A stretch of DNA of 64,000 nt from Phytohabitans aurantiacus (GTDB lineage: Bacteria; Actinomycetota; Actinomycetes; Mycobacteriales; Micromonosporaceae): the NCBI RefSeq assembly GCF_027923225.1, contig NZ_BSDI01000007.1:62001-126000 (forward strand). Reading direction: 5' to 3'. Position numbers and translations under genes: made by a program. The notes beneath the pieces were generated by a model. The model was not told the origin of the DNA and made no database searches. It saw nothing but the letters and a program-made list of their open reading frames with translations. Shown here piece by piece: positions 16,687 to 23,783 of this stretch (its first letter is position 1; each line of letters begins with the position of its first letter).

Positions 16687-17436
16687 ATGACCACCGGCCC
16701 CGCCGAGCACGTGCCACCGCCCGGCGACCCCACCACCACGGCCCGGCCGCGGCTGACCGACCTGCCCACCGGCGTCACACCCGCCGGCGCCGTCACCGCA
16801 CGCCCCGGCGCCGACCGGGGCTATCCCGCCCCGCCCCCATTGGCAGAGCTCCTGCCTGGCGGCGTGTTCCGCCGCGGCTCCAGCGTCGAGATCCTCAACT
16901 CCGGCTCGTTGATGCTCGCCGTCATCGCCGCCGCCATCGCCGACACCCGCTCCTGGACCGCCGCCGTCGGCATGCCCGACCTCGGCTGCCTCGCCGCCGC
17001 CGAACACGGCATCGACCTCAAACGCTTCGCCCTCGTACCCCACCCCGGCGCCCACTGGCCCACCGTCGTCGCCGCCCTCGTCGACGGCTTCGACGTCGTC
17101 GCCGTCCGCCCACCCTCACCACTCACCGGCCCAGAACACCGCCGGCTGGCCGCCCGCGTCCGGCAACGCGGCGCACTACTGATCGCCACCCAACCCTGGG
17201 ACAACCCAGACGTCACCCTCCGCGTCACCAACCAACGCTGGTACGGCCTCGGCCAAGGCACCGGACGCCTCAAGTACCGCACCGCCACCGTGACCATCGA
17301 AGGACGCGGCGCCCTCAACCGCGCCCGCGAAATCACCCTCTGGATGCCCTCCCCCAACGGCGACCCCATAGCCACCTACGACGGCACCGGCGAACAGATC
17401 TCCCCCGCATCCCCAGCCATCCGCACAATCGCCTAA
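16687..17436 (+). CDS. ImuA-prime-like (RecA-related) mutasome protein, orphan
   Basis: The 249-residue protein resembles the actinobacterial RecA-like protein encoded before the ImuB-type Y-family polymerase. The RecA-like core runs from LAELLPGGVFRRGSSVEILN (about 55) through AAVGMPDLGCLAAAEHGIDL to a C-terminal beta-rich end. In place of a canonical GxxxxGKT P-loop it has RRGSSVEILNSGS, as in ImuA-prime proteins, so ATP binding is doubtful. It should help recruit translesion polymerases during the SOS response. The ATG at 16687 follows AGAGG. No imuB or dnaE2 follows; the next 1.2 kb is repeat DNA. Confidence 0.7.
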   Translation: MTTGPAEHVPPPGDPTTTARPRLTDLPTGVTPAGAVTARPGADRGYPAPPPLAELLPGGVFRRGSSVEILNSGSLMLAVIAAAIADTRSWTAAVGMPDLGCLAAAEHGIDLKRFALVPHPGAHWPTVVAALVDGFDVVAVRPPSPLTGPEHRRLAARVRQRGALLIATQPWDNPDVTLRVTNQRWYGLGQGTGRLKYRTATVTIEGRGALNRAREITLWMPSPNGDPIATYDGTGEQISPASPAIRTIA

Positions 17437-17700
17437 CCCCCACGCGCCGCACCCCACCCGCGCGCACCGCCCCGCGCCCGCGCCCGCCCCGTCCCGCGCG
17501 CCGCGTCCCGCCCCTGTCGCCCCGCGCGTTGCGTCCCGCGCCTGCCGCCCCGCCCGCTGCGCCCCGCGCGCGCCACGCCCGCCAGCCCCGCCCCGCCGGC
17601 TCCGCGCGCCCCGCGACCGCCGGCTCCGCGCGCCCCGCGACCACCGGCCCCGCGCGCTGCGTCCCGCGCCTGCCGCACCGCCCGCTGCGCCCCGCGCGTC
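17437..17700. repeat. C-rich low-complexity tract with internal imperfect repeats
   Basis: This stretch is almost only C and G, with C far outnumbering G on the plus strand and runs of CCCC every few bases. The words CGTCCCGCGCCTGCCG and CCGCTGCGCCCCGCGCG occur twice in the same order (about 17531 and 17660), and CCGGCTCCGCGCGCCCCGCG occurs twice in tandem (about 17604-17640). It starts immediately after the imuA-prime stop. It reads as no protein I recognise. Confidence 0.6.
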
Positions 17701-17868
17701 GATCAAGGGCGAACGCACGTGGTTCGATCTCTTCTCCGCGCGCGTCCGCCCCCAGACCAGCCCGACACGGCGTGTCGCCACGCCCGTCTCGCCGATCAAG
17801 GGCGAACGCACGCGCTTTGATCTCTTTTCGCGTGCATTTGGCCTTGATCCATGCAGATGGCCTTGATC
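17701..17868. repeat. Repeat B cluster, including an inverted copy of the 94-bp unit
   Basis: From 17701 to about 17797 the sequence is close to the reverse complement of the 94-bp unit repeated at 18283. It is followed by a B hairpin with arms starting GATCAAGGGCGAACGCACGC (17794-17850) and an extra GGCCTTGATCGG (17860-17870). It is non-coding. Confidence 0.7.
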
Positions 17869-17952
17869 GGCGAGCACGGACCGGCGCCGGCGACGCACGA
17901 CCGTTACCGTGACACGCTCGCTCACGCTGGGAGAACAGCGATCAAGACCCAG

Positions 17953-18016
17953 AGCTACCGCGACGTGCGTCGTGGTAGCGGCCGTGGCTCCCGCGGCCTC
18001 ACCCCGCGCGTCCCCA
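17953..18016 (+). repeat. Dispersed intergenic repeat A, copy 3
   Basis: It contains GCTACCGCGACGTGCGTCG, GTGGCTCCCGCGGCCTC and a diverged ACCCCGCGCG end. It faces copy 4 across about 75 bases, making a head-to-head pair. Confidence 0.7.
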
Positions 18017-18090
18017 CCAGCCCACCCCCACCCTCGGCCTGCGGCCGCCGAGATCGGGCAACCGCGAGCGCGGCTTGGTCGTGAATCGAC

Positions 18091-18144
18091 GGAGGGCAAG
18101 GCCGCGGGAGCGACGGCATGGCCCACGGCGCACGTCGCGGTAGC
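18091..18144 (-). repeat. Dispersed intergenic repeat A, copy 4
   Basis: On the minus strand it reads GCTACCGCGACGTGCGCCG, then GCTCCCGCGGCCTTGCCCTC. It is inverted relative to copy 3. Confidence 0.65.
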
Positions 18145-18210
18145 CCAAATCCCGATCCTGATCTGATCGAATCCGGCGGCACGCCCCCCAACGTCCGGCA
18201 GACCATCGCC

Positions 18211-18286
18211 GATCAAGGGCATTCGCATGGATCAAGGGCAAATGCACGCGGAAAAGAGATCCAACCGCGTGCATTCGCCCTTGATC
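18211..18286. repeat. Dispersed palindromic repeat B, best preserved copy
   Basis: A half-site GATCAAGGGCATTCGCATG precedes a 57-base hairpin at 18230-18286. Its arms are 22 bases with a single mismatch and its loop is AAAAGAGATCCAA. The outer four bases of each arm are GATC. Confidence 0.8.
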
Positions 18287-18504
18287 GGCGCGCCGGGCGT
18301 GGCGACACGCCGTCACGGGCCGGCCTGGGAGCGGACGCGGCGCGGAAAAGCGATCCAACCGCGCGCGTTTGCCCTTGATCGGCGCGCCGGGCGTGGCGAC
18401 ACGCCGTCACGGGCTGGCCTGGCGGCGGACGCGGCGCGGAAAAGCGATCCAACCGCGCGCATTCGCCCTTGATCGGCGCGCCGGGCGTGGCGACGCGCCG
18501 TCAC
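18283..18504. repeat. 94-bp tandem repeat derived from repeat B
   Basis: The word GATCGGCGCGCCGGGCGTGG occurs at 18283, 18377 and 18471, exactly 94 bases apart. Two full units and a partial third are present. Each unit contains one right arm of repeat B preceded by GGAAAAGCGATCCAACCGCG. Confidence 0.8.
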
Positions 18505-18593
18505 TGGCGGGCGGCGGCGCCAGGGAGGGACGGGCGCGGGCTGGGTTGCCCCTCTTTCACCCACTTGTGGGTGGCCACACCGGACAGCAAAAA

Positions 18594-18614
18594 GCAGGGA
18601 GACCAACTCCCTGC
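18594..18614. terminator. Hairpin flanked by A and T runs, terminator-like
   Basis: GCAGGGAG and CTCCCTGC pair perfectly around ACCAA. Upstream is AGCAAAAA and downstream CCTCTTTAA, as in a bidirectional intrinsic terminator. It lies about 100 bases before rox and just before its promoter region, so it may insulate rox from the repeat region. Confidence 0.55.
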
Positions 18615-18623
18615 CCTCTTTAA

Positions 18624-18660
18624 CGTATAGCGCACCCGGGGCCTTGCGGCAAGACCCGGG
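18624..18660 (+). promoter_or_regulatory. Rifamycin-associated element (RAE) with adjacent -10-like box
   Basis: The inverted repeat CCCGGGGCCTTG...CAAGACCCGGG (18635-18660), with core GGCCTTGCGGCAAGACC, matches the rifamycin-associated element known upstream of actinomycete rifamycin-inactivation genes. CGTATAG just before it (18624-18630) could be a -10 element. Its place about 53 bases before rox fits induction by rifamycins. Confidence 0.75.
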
Positions 18661-18712
18661 TCGTGCAGCAGAATTCCGGCCTAAGCCAAATCGGCGCATC
18701 AATGGGGGATTC

Positions 18713-20140
18713 ATGTTTGACGTGATCATTGCTGGCGGCGGACCGACCGGCATGATGCTGGCCAGCGAGCTGCGGCTGCACGGTGTGCGGGTGCTGGTGC
18801 TGGAGAAGGAGATGGAGCCGACCAAGCAGGTTCGCGCGCTCGGCCTGCACGTGCGCAGCATCGAGGTACTGGACCAGCGCGGCGTGCTGGACCGGTTCCT
18901 CACACACGGCAAGCAGTATGCCCTCGGTGGCTACTTCGCCGGCATCGCCAAGCCGTGGCCCGACCGGATGGACACCGCACACTCGTACATTCTCGGCATG
19001 CCGCAGACCGTCATCGACCGCCTACTGGCCGAGCGCGCCATCGAGCTCGGTGCCGAGGTGCGGCGCGGCAGCGAGGTGGTCGGGCTGACCCAGGACGGCG
19101 ACGGGGTGACCGCCGAGCTGGCCGACGGCACGCGGTTGCGCGGCCGCTATCTCGTCGGCTGCGACGGCGGCCGCAGTACCGTTCGCAAGCTGCTCGGGGT
19201 CGACTTTCCCGGCGAATCCGCCAGCGTCGAGTGGTTGCTGGGTGAGCTGGAGGTCACCGCGTCACCGGAGACGATGAGCGCCGCGGCGATCGAGCTGGGC
19301 AGCCCCGCCCTACGTTTCGGCCCCGCACCCCACGAGCCGGGCGTGTACCGCATCGTCATGCGCGCCGAAACGGTGAGCGAAGACCGCATGGTCCCGCCGA
19401 CCCTCGAAGAGTTTACGCAGCGGATGCGGGCGATCGCCGACACCGACTTCGGCGCGCACTCACCGCGCTTCCTGTCCCGCTTCGGCGACGCCACGCGGCT
19501 GGCCGAGCACTTCCAGGTCGGCCGGGTGCTGCTGGCCGGCGACGCGGCGCACGTCCACCCGCCGTTGGGCGGGCAGGGGCTCAACCTCGGCATCCAGGAC
19601 GCGTTCAACCTCGGCTGGAAGCTCGCCGCCGCCGTCAACGGCTGGGCGGCGGACGGGCTGCTCGAAAGCTACGAGGCCGAGCGCCGCCCGGTGGCCGCGG
19701 ACGTGCTGAACAACACGCGCGCGCAGTCCGAGTTGCTGTCCACCGAGCCGGGTCCGCAGGCGGTGCGCAAGCTGCTGACCGAACTGATGGACTTCGAAGA
19801 GGTCAACCGGTACCTGATCGAGAAGGTCACCGCGATCGGGGTTCGCTACGACTTCGGCGAGGGGCACAGGCTGCTCGGCCGCCGGCTGCGGGACATCGGG
19901 TTGAAGCGGGGACGCCTCTACGAGCTGACGCACGCCGGCCGCGGCCTGCTGCTCGACCAGACCGGCCGGCTCTCGGTGGCGGGCTGGGCGGATCGGGTCG
20001 ACCACGTGGCCGACGTCAGCGACGACCTCGACGCGCCCGCCGTGCTGCTGCGGCCGGACGGCCACGTGGCCTGGGTCGGCGACGACCAGCACGACCTGCT
20101 CGACCACCTGCCCCGCTGGTTCGGCGCCGCCGCCGGCTGA
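18713..20140 (+). CDS. rox: Rifampin monooxygenase (FAD-dependent group A hydroxylase)
   Basis: The 475-residue protein is a class A flavoprotein hydroxylase. It has an FAD dinucleotide fold (DVIIAGGGPTGMMLASELRL, residues 3-22), the DG motif YLVGCDGGRSTVRKLLGVDF and the second FAD motif GRVLLAGDAAHVHPP followed by GGQGLNLGIQDAFNLGWKLA. The C-terminal thioredoxin-like domain ends in VGDDQHDLLDHLPRWFGAA. Many stretches, such as LGLHVRSIEVLDQRG and STEPGPQAVRKL, are those of known Rox/RIFMO enzymes, which hydroxylate the rifamycin naphthoquinone and linearise the ansa bridge. The ATG at 18713 follows GGGGG. The RAE upstream strongly supports this function. Confidence 0.92.
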   Translation: MFDVIIAGGGPTGMMLASELRLHGVRVLVLEKEMEPTKQVRALGLHVRSIEVLDQRGVLDRFLTHGKQYALGGYFAGIAKPWPDRMDTAHSYILGMPQTVIDRLLAERAIELGAEVRRGSEVVGLTQDGDGVTAELADGTRLRGRYLVGCDGGRSTVRKLLGVDFPGESASVEWLLGELEVTASPETMSAAAIELGSPALRFGPAPHEPGVYRIVMRAETVSEDRMVPPTLEEFTQRMRAIADTDFGAHSPRFLSRFGDATRLAEHFQVGRVLLAGDAAHVHPPLGGQGLNLGIQDAFNLGWKLAAAVNGWAADGLLESYEAERRPVAADVLNNTRAQSELLSTEPGPQAVRKLLTELMDFEEVNRYLIEKVTAIGVRYDFGEGHRLLGRRLRDIGLKRGRLYELTHAGRGLLLDQTGRLSVAGWADRVDHVADVSDDLDAPAVLLRPDGHVAWVGDDQHDLLDHLPRWFGAAAG

Positions 20141-20143
20141 GCT

Positions 20144-20838
20144 TCACGAGTCGCGGTGGCGCGGCACCCGGTACCGCTCGGCGAATCCGGAGTCCTGGGC
20201 CCACAGCGCGGGCGTTCCCCACAGCGCGACGCTGATCGCGGCCTCGTCGGGTGTCGTGATTGGACAGCCGGGCGCGAGATGGTGGTGGCGCGCGCGGGCC
20301 TGGTGCAACAAGCGTTCGCCGGCGGTGGTCTGCCGCGGGATCTCGCAGACCGCGGCGAAGATCGCGAACGCGGGGATCAGGGTGCCGATGGTGAGGACGA
20401 TCGCCACCGTCGACTGTGGATCGTATGACCACACCAGCGTCGTCAGCGTGAGGGCGACGCCCCACCACACGATCGCCAGCAGCAGGGCCAGCGCCGCCAG
20501 GCACCCTCGCTCGCCGGCCGAGACCGCGCCGGGCGTGGCCACGATCCAACCCGCCCGGCGCACGCGGTGGGCCAGCGGGTCGAGCAGCGGCGAGACCGCG
20601 TCGTGCAGGGAGACCGGGTACCGCCAGCGCTGCTCAGCCGCCCGGTGGATGGCGACTTCCAGGGCGGGGCGATCGGTGGGCCGCGGGCCGGTGGCGGTGA
20701 GCGTGCCGTCCGCGTCGGCGTCGATCAGGGCGGCCCGGCGCAGGGCGGCGACCGCCGGCCCGAGCGCAGCCAGCGCCGACCAAGGATGGCGGCACCCACG
20801 GGCAGCGCCATCGCGGCGAGCGCGATCGCCGGCGTCAT
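20144..20838 (-). pseudogene. TIGR04222-type membrane protein, apparently frameshifted
   Basis: The frame ending at 20144 encodes an alpha-helical segment (AALRRAALIDADADGTLTAT) and two membrane spans (LAALALLLAIVWWGVALTLTTL and VAIVLTIGTLIPAFAIFAAV). It closes with a cytoplasmic tail containing PDEAAISVALWG. This is the layout of actinobacterial TIGR04222 domain proteins, which have an N-terminal membrane anchor. That anchor appears as MTPAIALAAMALPVGAAILG from the ATG at 20838, but in a different frame; the switch is needed near 20780. No in-frame start exists after the switch. Either the gene is frameshifted or the sequence has an error. Function unknown. Confidence 0.5.
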
Positions 20839-20981
20839 GGCCGAGATTATGACCCCAACCACGAGGGAGCCGCGAGCTGCCGCGTGTCCGCTGGGAGCGC
20901 ATACGCGTCATGCTGACGGAGGCACGCCGGGCGGGTGTCGACCGAGGATCGGTGTATCCGATCGATCCAGGAGGTTCTCCC

Positions 20982-21284
20982 ATGTTTATCGCCATCCTCG
21001 ACTTCCACACCACCGCCACCGACCGGCCGACCGCCCTCGCCCAGCTCGACGGCGAGAGCGCAGAGGTTCGCGCCATGCCGGGCAACATCGCCTTCCGGGT
21101 CTACGCCTCGCGCGACGACCAGACCGGGGTCGCCGTGGTGCACGAGTGGGAAAACGAGACCGCGTTCGCCGGCTACCTGGGCTCGGAGGCGTTCGCACGC
21201 TCGGGTGCCGCGCTCCGGCCGATGATGACCGGAGCACCGGTGAGCCGGCGCTTCAGTGCCGCACTGCTGGAAACCGTCGCGTGA
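20982..21284 (+). CDS. Antibiotic biosynthesis monooxygenase (ABM) domain protein
   Basis: The 100-residue protein is a dimeric ferredoxin-like ABM domain. It starts MFIAILDFHTTATDRPTALA and continues with FRVYASRDDQTGVAVVHEWE, ENETAFAGYLGSEAF and a basic end. Family members are cofactor-free monooxygenases or simple stress proteins. A strong AGGAGG lies eight bases before the ATG at 20982, which decides the start over an upstream ATG at 20910. A 20-bp palindrome and an AraC-type regulator gene follow and may control it. Confidence 0.85.
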   Translation: MFIAILDFHTTATDRPTALAQLDGESAEVRAMPGNIAFRVYASRDDQTGVAVVHEWENETAFAGYLGSEAFARSGAALRPMMTGAPVSRRFSAALLETVA

Positions 21285-21298
21285 GCGGCGCCCCGGCA

Positions 21299-21318
21299 GG
21301 CCAATCCTAGGATTGGCC
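21299..21318. promoter_or_regulatory. Perfect 20-bp palindrome before the AraC-family gene
   Basis: GGCCAATCCTAGGATTGGCC is perfectly self-complementary and ends one base before the GTG at 21320. It has no loop, so an operator is more likely than a terminator. Autoregulation of the AraC-like gene is the simplest idea. Confidence 0.5.
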
Positions 21319-21319
21319 G

Positions 21320-22072
21320 GTGACACGCAAGGCGTACAGCTTCGTCCGCACCTTTCCGGCGGAGCCCGCGCGGGATCTCCGCGTGGATCGCCACTATCTC
21401 CTGTGCGCCTCCGCCGGTGCCCTCCGCCTTGAGGCGGAGGGCGAGGCGTGGTTGCTGCCGCCGGCGCGGGCGGCCCTGATCGAGGCGGGCCGGCCGATCA
21501 GGGTGAGCATCCCGCAGCCGGTGACGACCGCGTCGGTCCTGTTCGACGTCGGCTTCGCACCGGTACCGCCGGCGCCGCTGTCGGTGTTCGACCTCGACAC
21601 GCTGGCACGGGAGCTGGTGCGGGAGTGCGGCGCGTGGGGCGTCAGCGACGACCCTCTCCCGGCGTACGCCGAGACGCTGTTCGCCGCGCTGGCCGCGGTG
21701 GCCTGGCGGCTCGCCGAACAGCCGAGCCCGGTCGTCGTGCCGGCGGGGCGATCGCCGGAGCTGCGCCGGGCCCTTCGCCTGACCGAGGAGCGGCTCGGCG
21801 CCGATGTGCGATTCGAGGAGGTGGCGGCCGAAGTCGGTCTGGTACCGCGGTCGCTGGCACGCCGTTTCGAGGATGAGACCGGCATGACGTGGCGAGCGGT
21901 CCTGCGCCGGATGCGGGTGCTGCGTGCGATCGAGCATCTCGCGGCGGGAGACACCCCGGTCACCAGCATCGCGTTCCTGGTCGGCTACACCTCGCTGTCC
22001 GCCTTCAACGCCGCGTTTCGGGAGCTGACCGGCCGCACGCCCACCCAGTACCGGGCCAGCTTCCGTCCCTGA
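21320..22072 (+). CDS. AraC-family transcriptional regulator
   Basis: The 250-residue protein has an N-terminal cupin-like sensing domain and two C-terminal helix-turn-helices from about residue 150. These are VRFEEVAAEVGLVPRSLARR and TPVTSIAFLVGYTSLSAFNA, followed by the family end FRELTGRTPTQYRASF. It binds DNA and probably responds to a small ligand. It starts with GTG at 21320 and lies 35 bp after the ABM gene, with a perfect palindrome between them. The targets are not evident; the ABM gene is the nearest candidate. Confidence 0.88.
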   Translation: MTRKAYSFVRTFPAEPARDLRVDRHYLLCASAGALRLEAEGEAWLLPPARAALIEAGRPIRVSIPQPVTTASVLFDVGFAPVPPAPLSVFDLDTLARELVRECGAWGVSDDPLPAYAETLFAALAAVAWRLAEQPSPVVVPAGRSPELRRALRLTEERLGADVRFEEVAAEVGLVPRSLARRFEDETGMTWRAVLRRMRVLRAIEHLAAGDTPVTSIAFLVGYTSLSAFNAAFRELTGRTPTQYRASFRP

Positions 22073-22079
22073 TACGCCG

Positions 22080-22655
22080 TCACGAACGGTTGGACTTGGG
22101 CTGCCAGCCGGCGGGTGGGTCTTCGCCGACCAAGCCGTCGACGGCCTCGCGGAGCAGGTCGGCGTGCCCGGTGTGCCGGCCGTACTCCTCGATCAGGTCG
22201 CAGACCAGCCGGCGCAGGTTGGCGTGCTGCCCGTCCGGCGTGTGCACGTGGACGAGCTGGTCGAGTCCGCCGTCGGCCAGAGCCGTGGCGAGCGTGGCAC
22301 GGGACCGTTCGATCGTGCTGTCCCAGAGCGCGTAGAGCTGTTCGGGGGTGTCGTCGGCCGCCGAGCGGAAATCCCAGTCGGTGTCGTCGGTGTCCCAGTC
22401 GACGGCGTCCCACGGCGCCGGCAGCGGCGCGCCGCTGAGCTTCGGGCCGAACATCTGCTCCTCCGCTCGCGCGAGGTGCTTGAGCAGGCCGCCAAGCGTC
22501 AGCTCCGAAGGACCGAGGCGGGCCCGCAGGCCGGCGGCGTCGAGGCCGTCGGCCTTCCAGCGAAATGTCGTACGCAGGCGGTCCAGCGCACCCACGAGGT
22601 GCTCGGCCTCGGTGCCGGCCAGCGGCGGCTCCCACCAGTAATCCGGGTTGGTCAT
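22080..22655 (-). CDS. DinB/DUF664-family protein (mycothiol-dependent transferase-like)
   Basis: The 191-residue protein is a four-helix DinB-like fold. Visible features are LTLGGLLKHLARAEEQMFGP, whose His is the first expected metal ligand, and CDLIEEYGRHTGHADLLREA, which supplies the HxxxH pair. Actinobacterial relatives are mycothiol- or bacillithiol-dependent S-transferases for detoxification. The ATG at 22655 begins MTNPDYWWEPP, typical for the family; an ATG at 22685 would add ten residues of poor similarity. Stop-to-stop it is only 7 bp from the convergent AraC gene. Confidence 0.85.
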   Translation of the reverse strand: MTNPDYWWEPPLAGTEAEHLVGALDRLRTTFRWKADGLDAAGLRARLGPSELTLGGLLKHLARAEEQMFGPKLSGAPLPAPWDAVDWDTDDTDWDFRSAADDTPEQLYALWDSTIERSRATLATALADGGLDQLVHVHTPDGQHANLRRLVCDLIEEYGRHTGHADLLREAVDGLVGEDPPAGWQPKSNRS

Positions 22656-22703
22656 GGGAGCCACCGTAGAAGCTATTGCGGACATTCTGCGTCCGGATCT
22701 TGC

Positions 22704-23114
22704 CTACTCGACGACCAGCTTGACCGGGATGTTGCCGCGGGTGGCGTTGGAGTAGGGACACACCTGGTGGGTGGCCTCGACGAGCGTGCGGCCCACCTCG
22801 GGCGACACCCCGTCGGGCAGCGCCACCCTCAAGGTCACGTCGAGCTGGAAGCCGCCCGCCCCGTTGGGCACGAGCTTGACCTCGGCGGTGACCGACGCAC
22901 CCGTGGCGTCGACCCGTTGGCGCCGTGCCACCAGGCCCAGGGCTGAGGTGAAGCACGCCGCATAGCCCGCCGCGAAGAGCTGCTCGGGGTTGGTGCCCTC
23001 ACCGTCGCCGCCCAGCTCCTTCTGCAGTACGAGCTTGACGTCCAGCTTGCCGTCGGACGTGGTGGCCCGGCCGTCGCGACCCGTGGAGGTAGCGACCGCG
23101 GTGTAGATGCTCAT
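22704..23114 (-). CDS. ohr: Organic hydroperoxide resistance protein (Ohr, OsmC family)
   Basis: The 136-residue protein shows the Ohr start SIYTAVATSTGRDGRATTSD and both redox cysteines. One is in FAAGYAACFTSAL (about Cys55) and the other in HQVCPYSNATRGNIPVKL near the end. Ohr reduces organic hydroperoxides through this dithiol, normally recharged by lipoyl proteins. Most ohr genes are paired with a MarR-type OhrR. Here the divergent neighbour is a TetR-family gene, and two matching operators lie between them. Confidence 0.93.
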   Translation of the reverse strand: MSIYTAVATSTGRDGRATTSDGKLDVKLVLQKELGGDGEGTNPEQLFAAGYAACFTSALGLVARRQRVDATGASVTAEVKLVPNGAGGFQLDVTLRVALPDGVSPEVGRTLVEATHQVCPYSNATRGNIPVKLVVE

Positions 23115-23133
23115 ATCTTCCTCCCCTACCAGA

Positions 23134-23183
23134 CAGACAGATCTGTCTGCCGTCGTTAAAGGAGAGACTAGACAGACCTGTCT
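23134..23183. promoter_or_regulatory. Two TetR-type operators in the ohr/tetR intergenic region
   Basis: AGACAG-N2-CTGTCT occurs at 23135-23148 (inside the 16-base palindrome CAGACAGATCTGTCTG) and again at 23170-23183. They are 35 bases centre to centre, near 3.3 helical turns. The second lies just before TACTGT (23186), a possible -10 for the regulator gene, whose GTG follows at 23198. Repression of both genes is likely. Confidence 0.75.
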
Positions 23184-23197
23184 GGTACTGTCAACCC

Positions 23198-23764
23198 GTG
23201 AGCACGCCCACCCCGCAAGGTCCGGCCCGTAACCGCATCCTGGCCACCGCCACGCGGTTGTTCTATTCCGAAGGCGTGCACACGGTGGGCATCGACCGCA
23301 TCATCGCCGAGGCGGCCGTCGCGAAAGCGACCTTCTACCACCACTTTCCGGCCAAAGACGAGCTCGTCCGCGCCTACCTCGAAGCGGAGTTCGCACGCCA
23401 GCGCGGCGCCATCGACGCGCTCCGGGCCGCCATCGGCGACCCCATTGCCACCCTCGTGAAGATCTTCGAAGGCCTCGGTGACAACGGCGCCAGCGCCGCG
23501 TTTCGTGGCTGCCCGTTCACCAACGCGGCCGCCGAGTACCCGGACCCGGCCCATCCGGTGCGGCAGACCATCGCCGAGTACCGCCGCTGGTCACACACCC
23601 TCTTCCACGACCTCCTGGCCGGCAGTGGCCACCCCGACGCCGACCGCACCGCCACGATCCTCATGATGATCCGCGACGGCATCGTGGTGGGCAGCGACCT
23701 CGACGACCCGAAGGCACTCCGCCCCGCGATCGGCGAGGCGGTCGACCGCGTACTCCAGCGCTGA
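23198..23764 (+). CDS. TetR-family transcriptional regulator divergent to ohr
   Basis: The 188-residue regulator has the TetR HTH at residues 12-55 (ILATATRLFYSEGVHTVGID, then AVAKATFYHHFPAKDELV) and an all-helical ligand domain. The only cysteine I notice in the ligand domain (FRGCPFTNAA, about Cys107) could sense peroxides directly, by analogy with OhrR, but this is a guess. The twin operators in the 83-bp gap to ohr indicate control of ohr and of itself. The GTG start allows a very short leader. Confidence 0.88.
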   Translation: MSTPTPQGPARNRILATATRLFYSEGVHTVGIDRIIAEAAVAKATFYHHFPAKDELVRAYLEAEFARQRGAIDALRAAIGDPIATLVKIFEGLGDNGASAAFRGCPFTNAAAEYPDPAHPVRQTIAEYRRWSHTLFHDLLAGSGHPDADRTATILMMIRDGIVVGSDLDDPKALRPAIGEAVDRVLQR

Positions 23765-23783
23765 CCCCGGGTTAGGTTGAGAC

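Noticed and set aside
16179..17912. Long plus-strand open frame across the ABC ATPase, imuA-prime and repeats
   Set aside because: Its translation is arginine/proline low-complexity and crosses real genes in other frames.
18197..18480. Short open frames translating to SRANARG- or RAFALD-like peptides
   Set aside because: They arise from the palindromic repeat B and its 94-bp derivative in several frames, and lack starts with ribosome sites.
18230..18504. CRISPR array
   Set aside because: Repeat period of 94 bases, only three units, nearly identical spacers and no cas genes.
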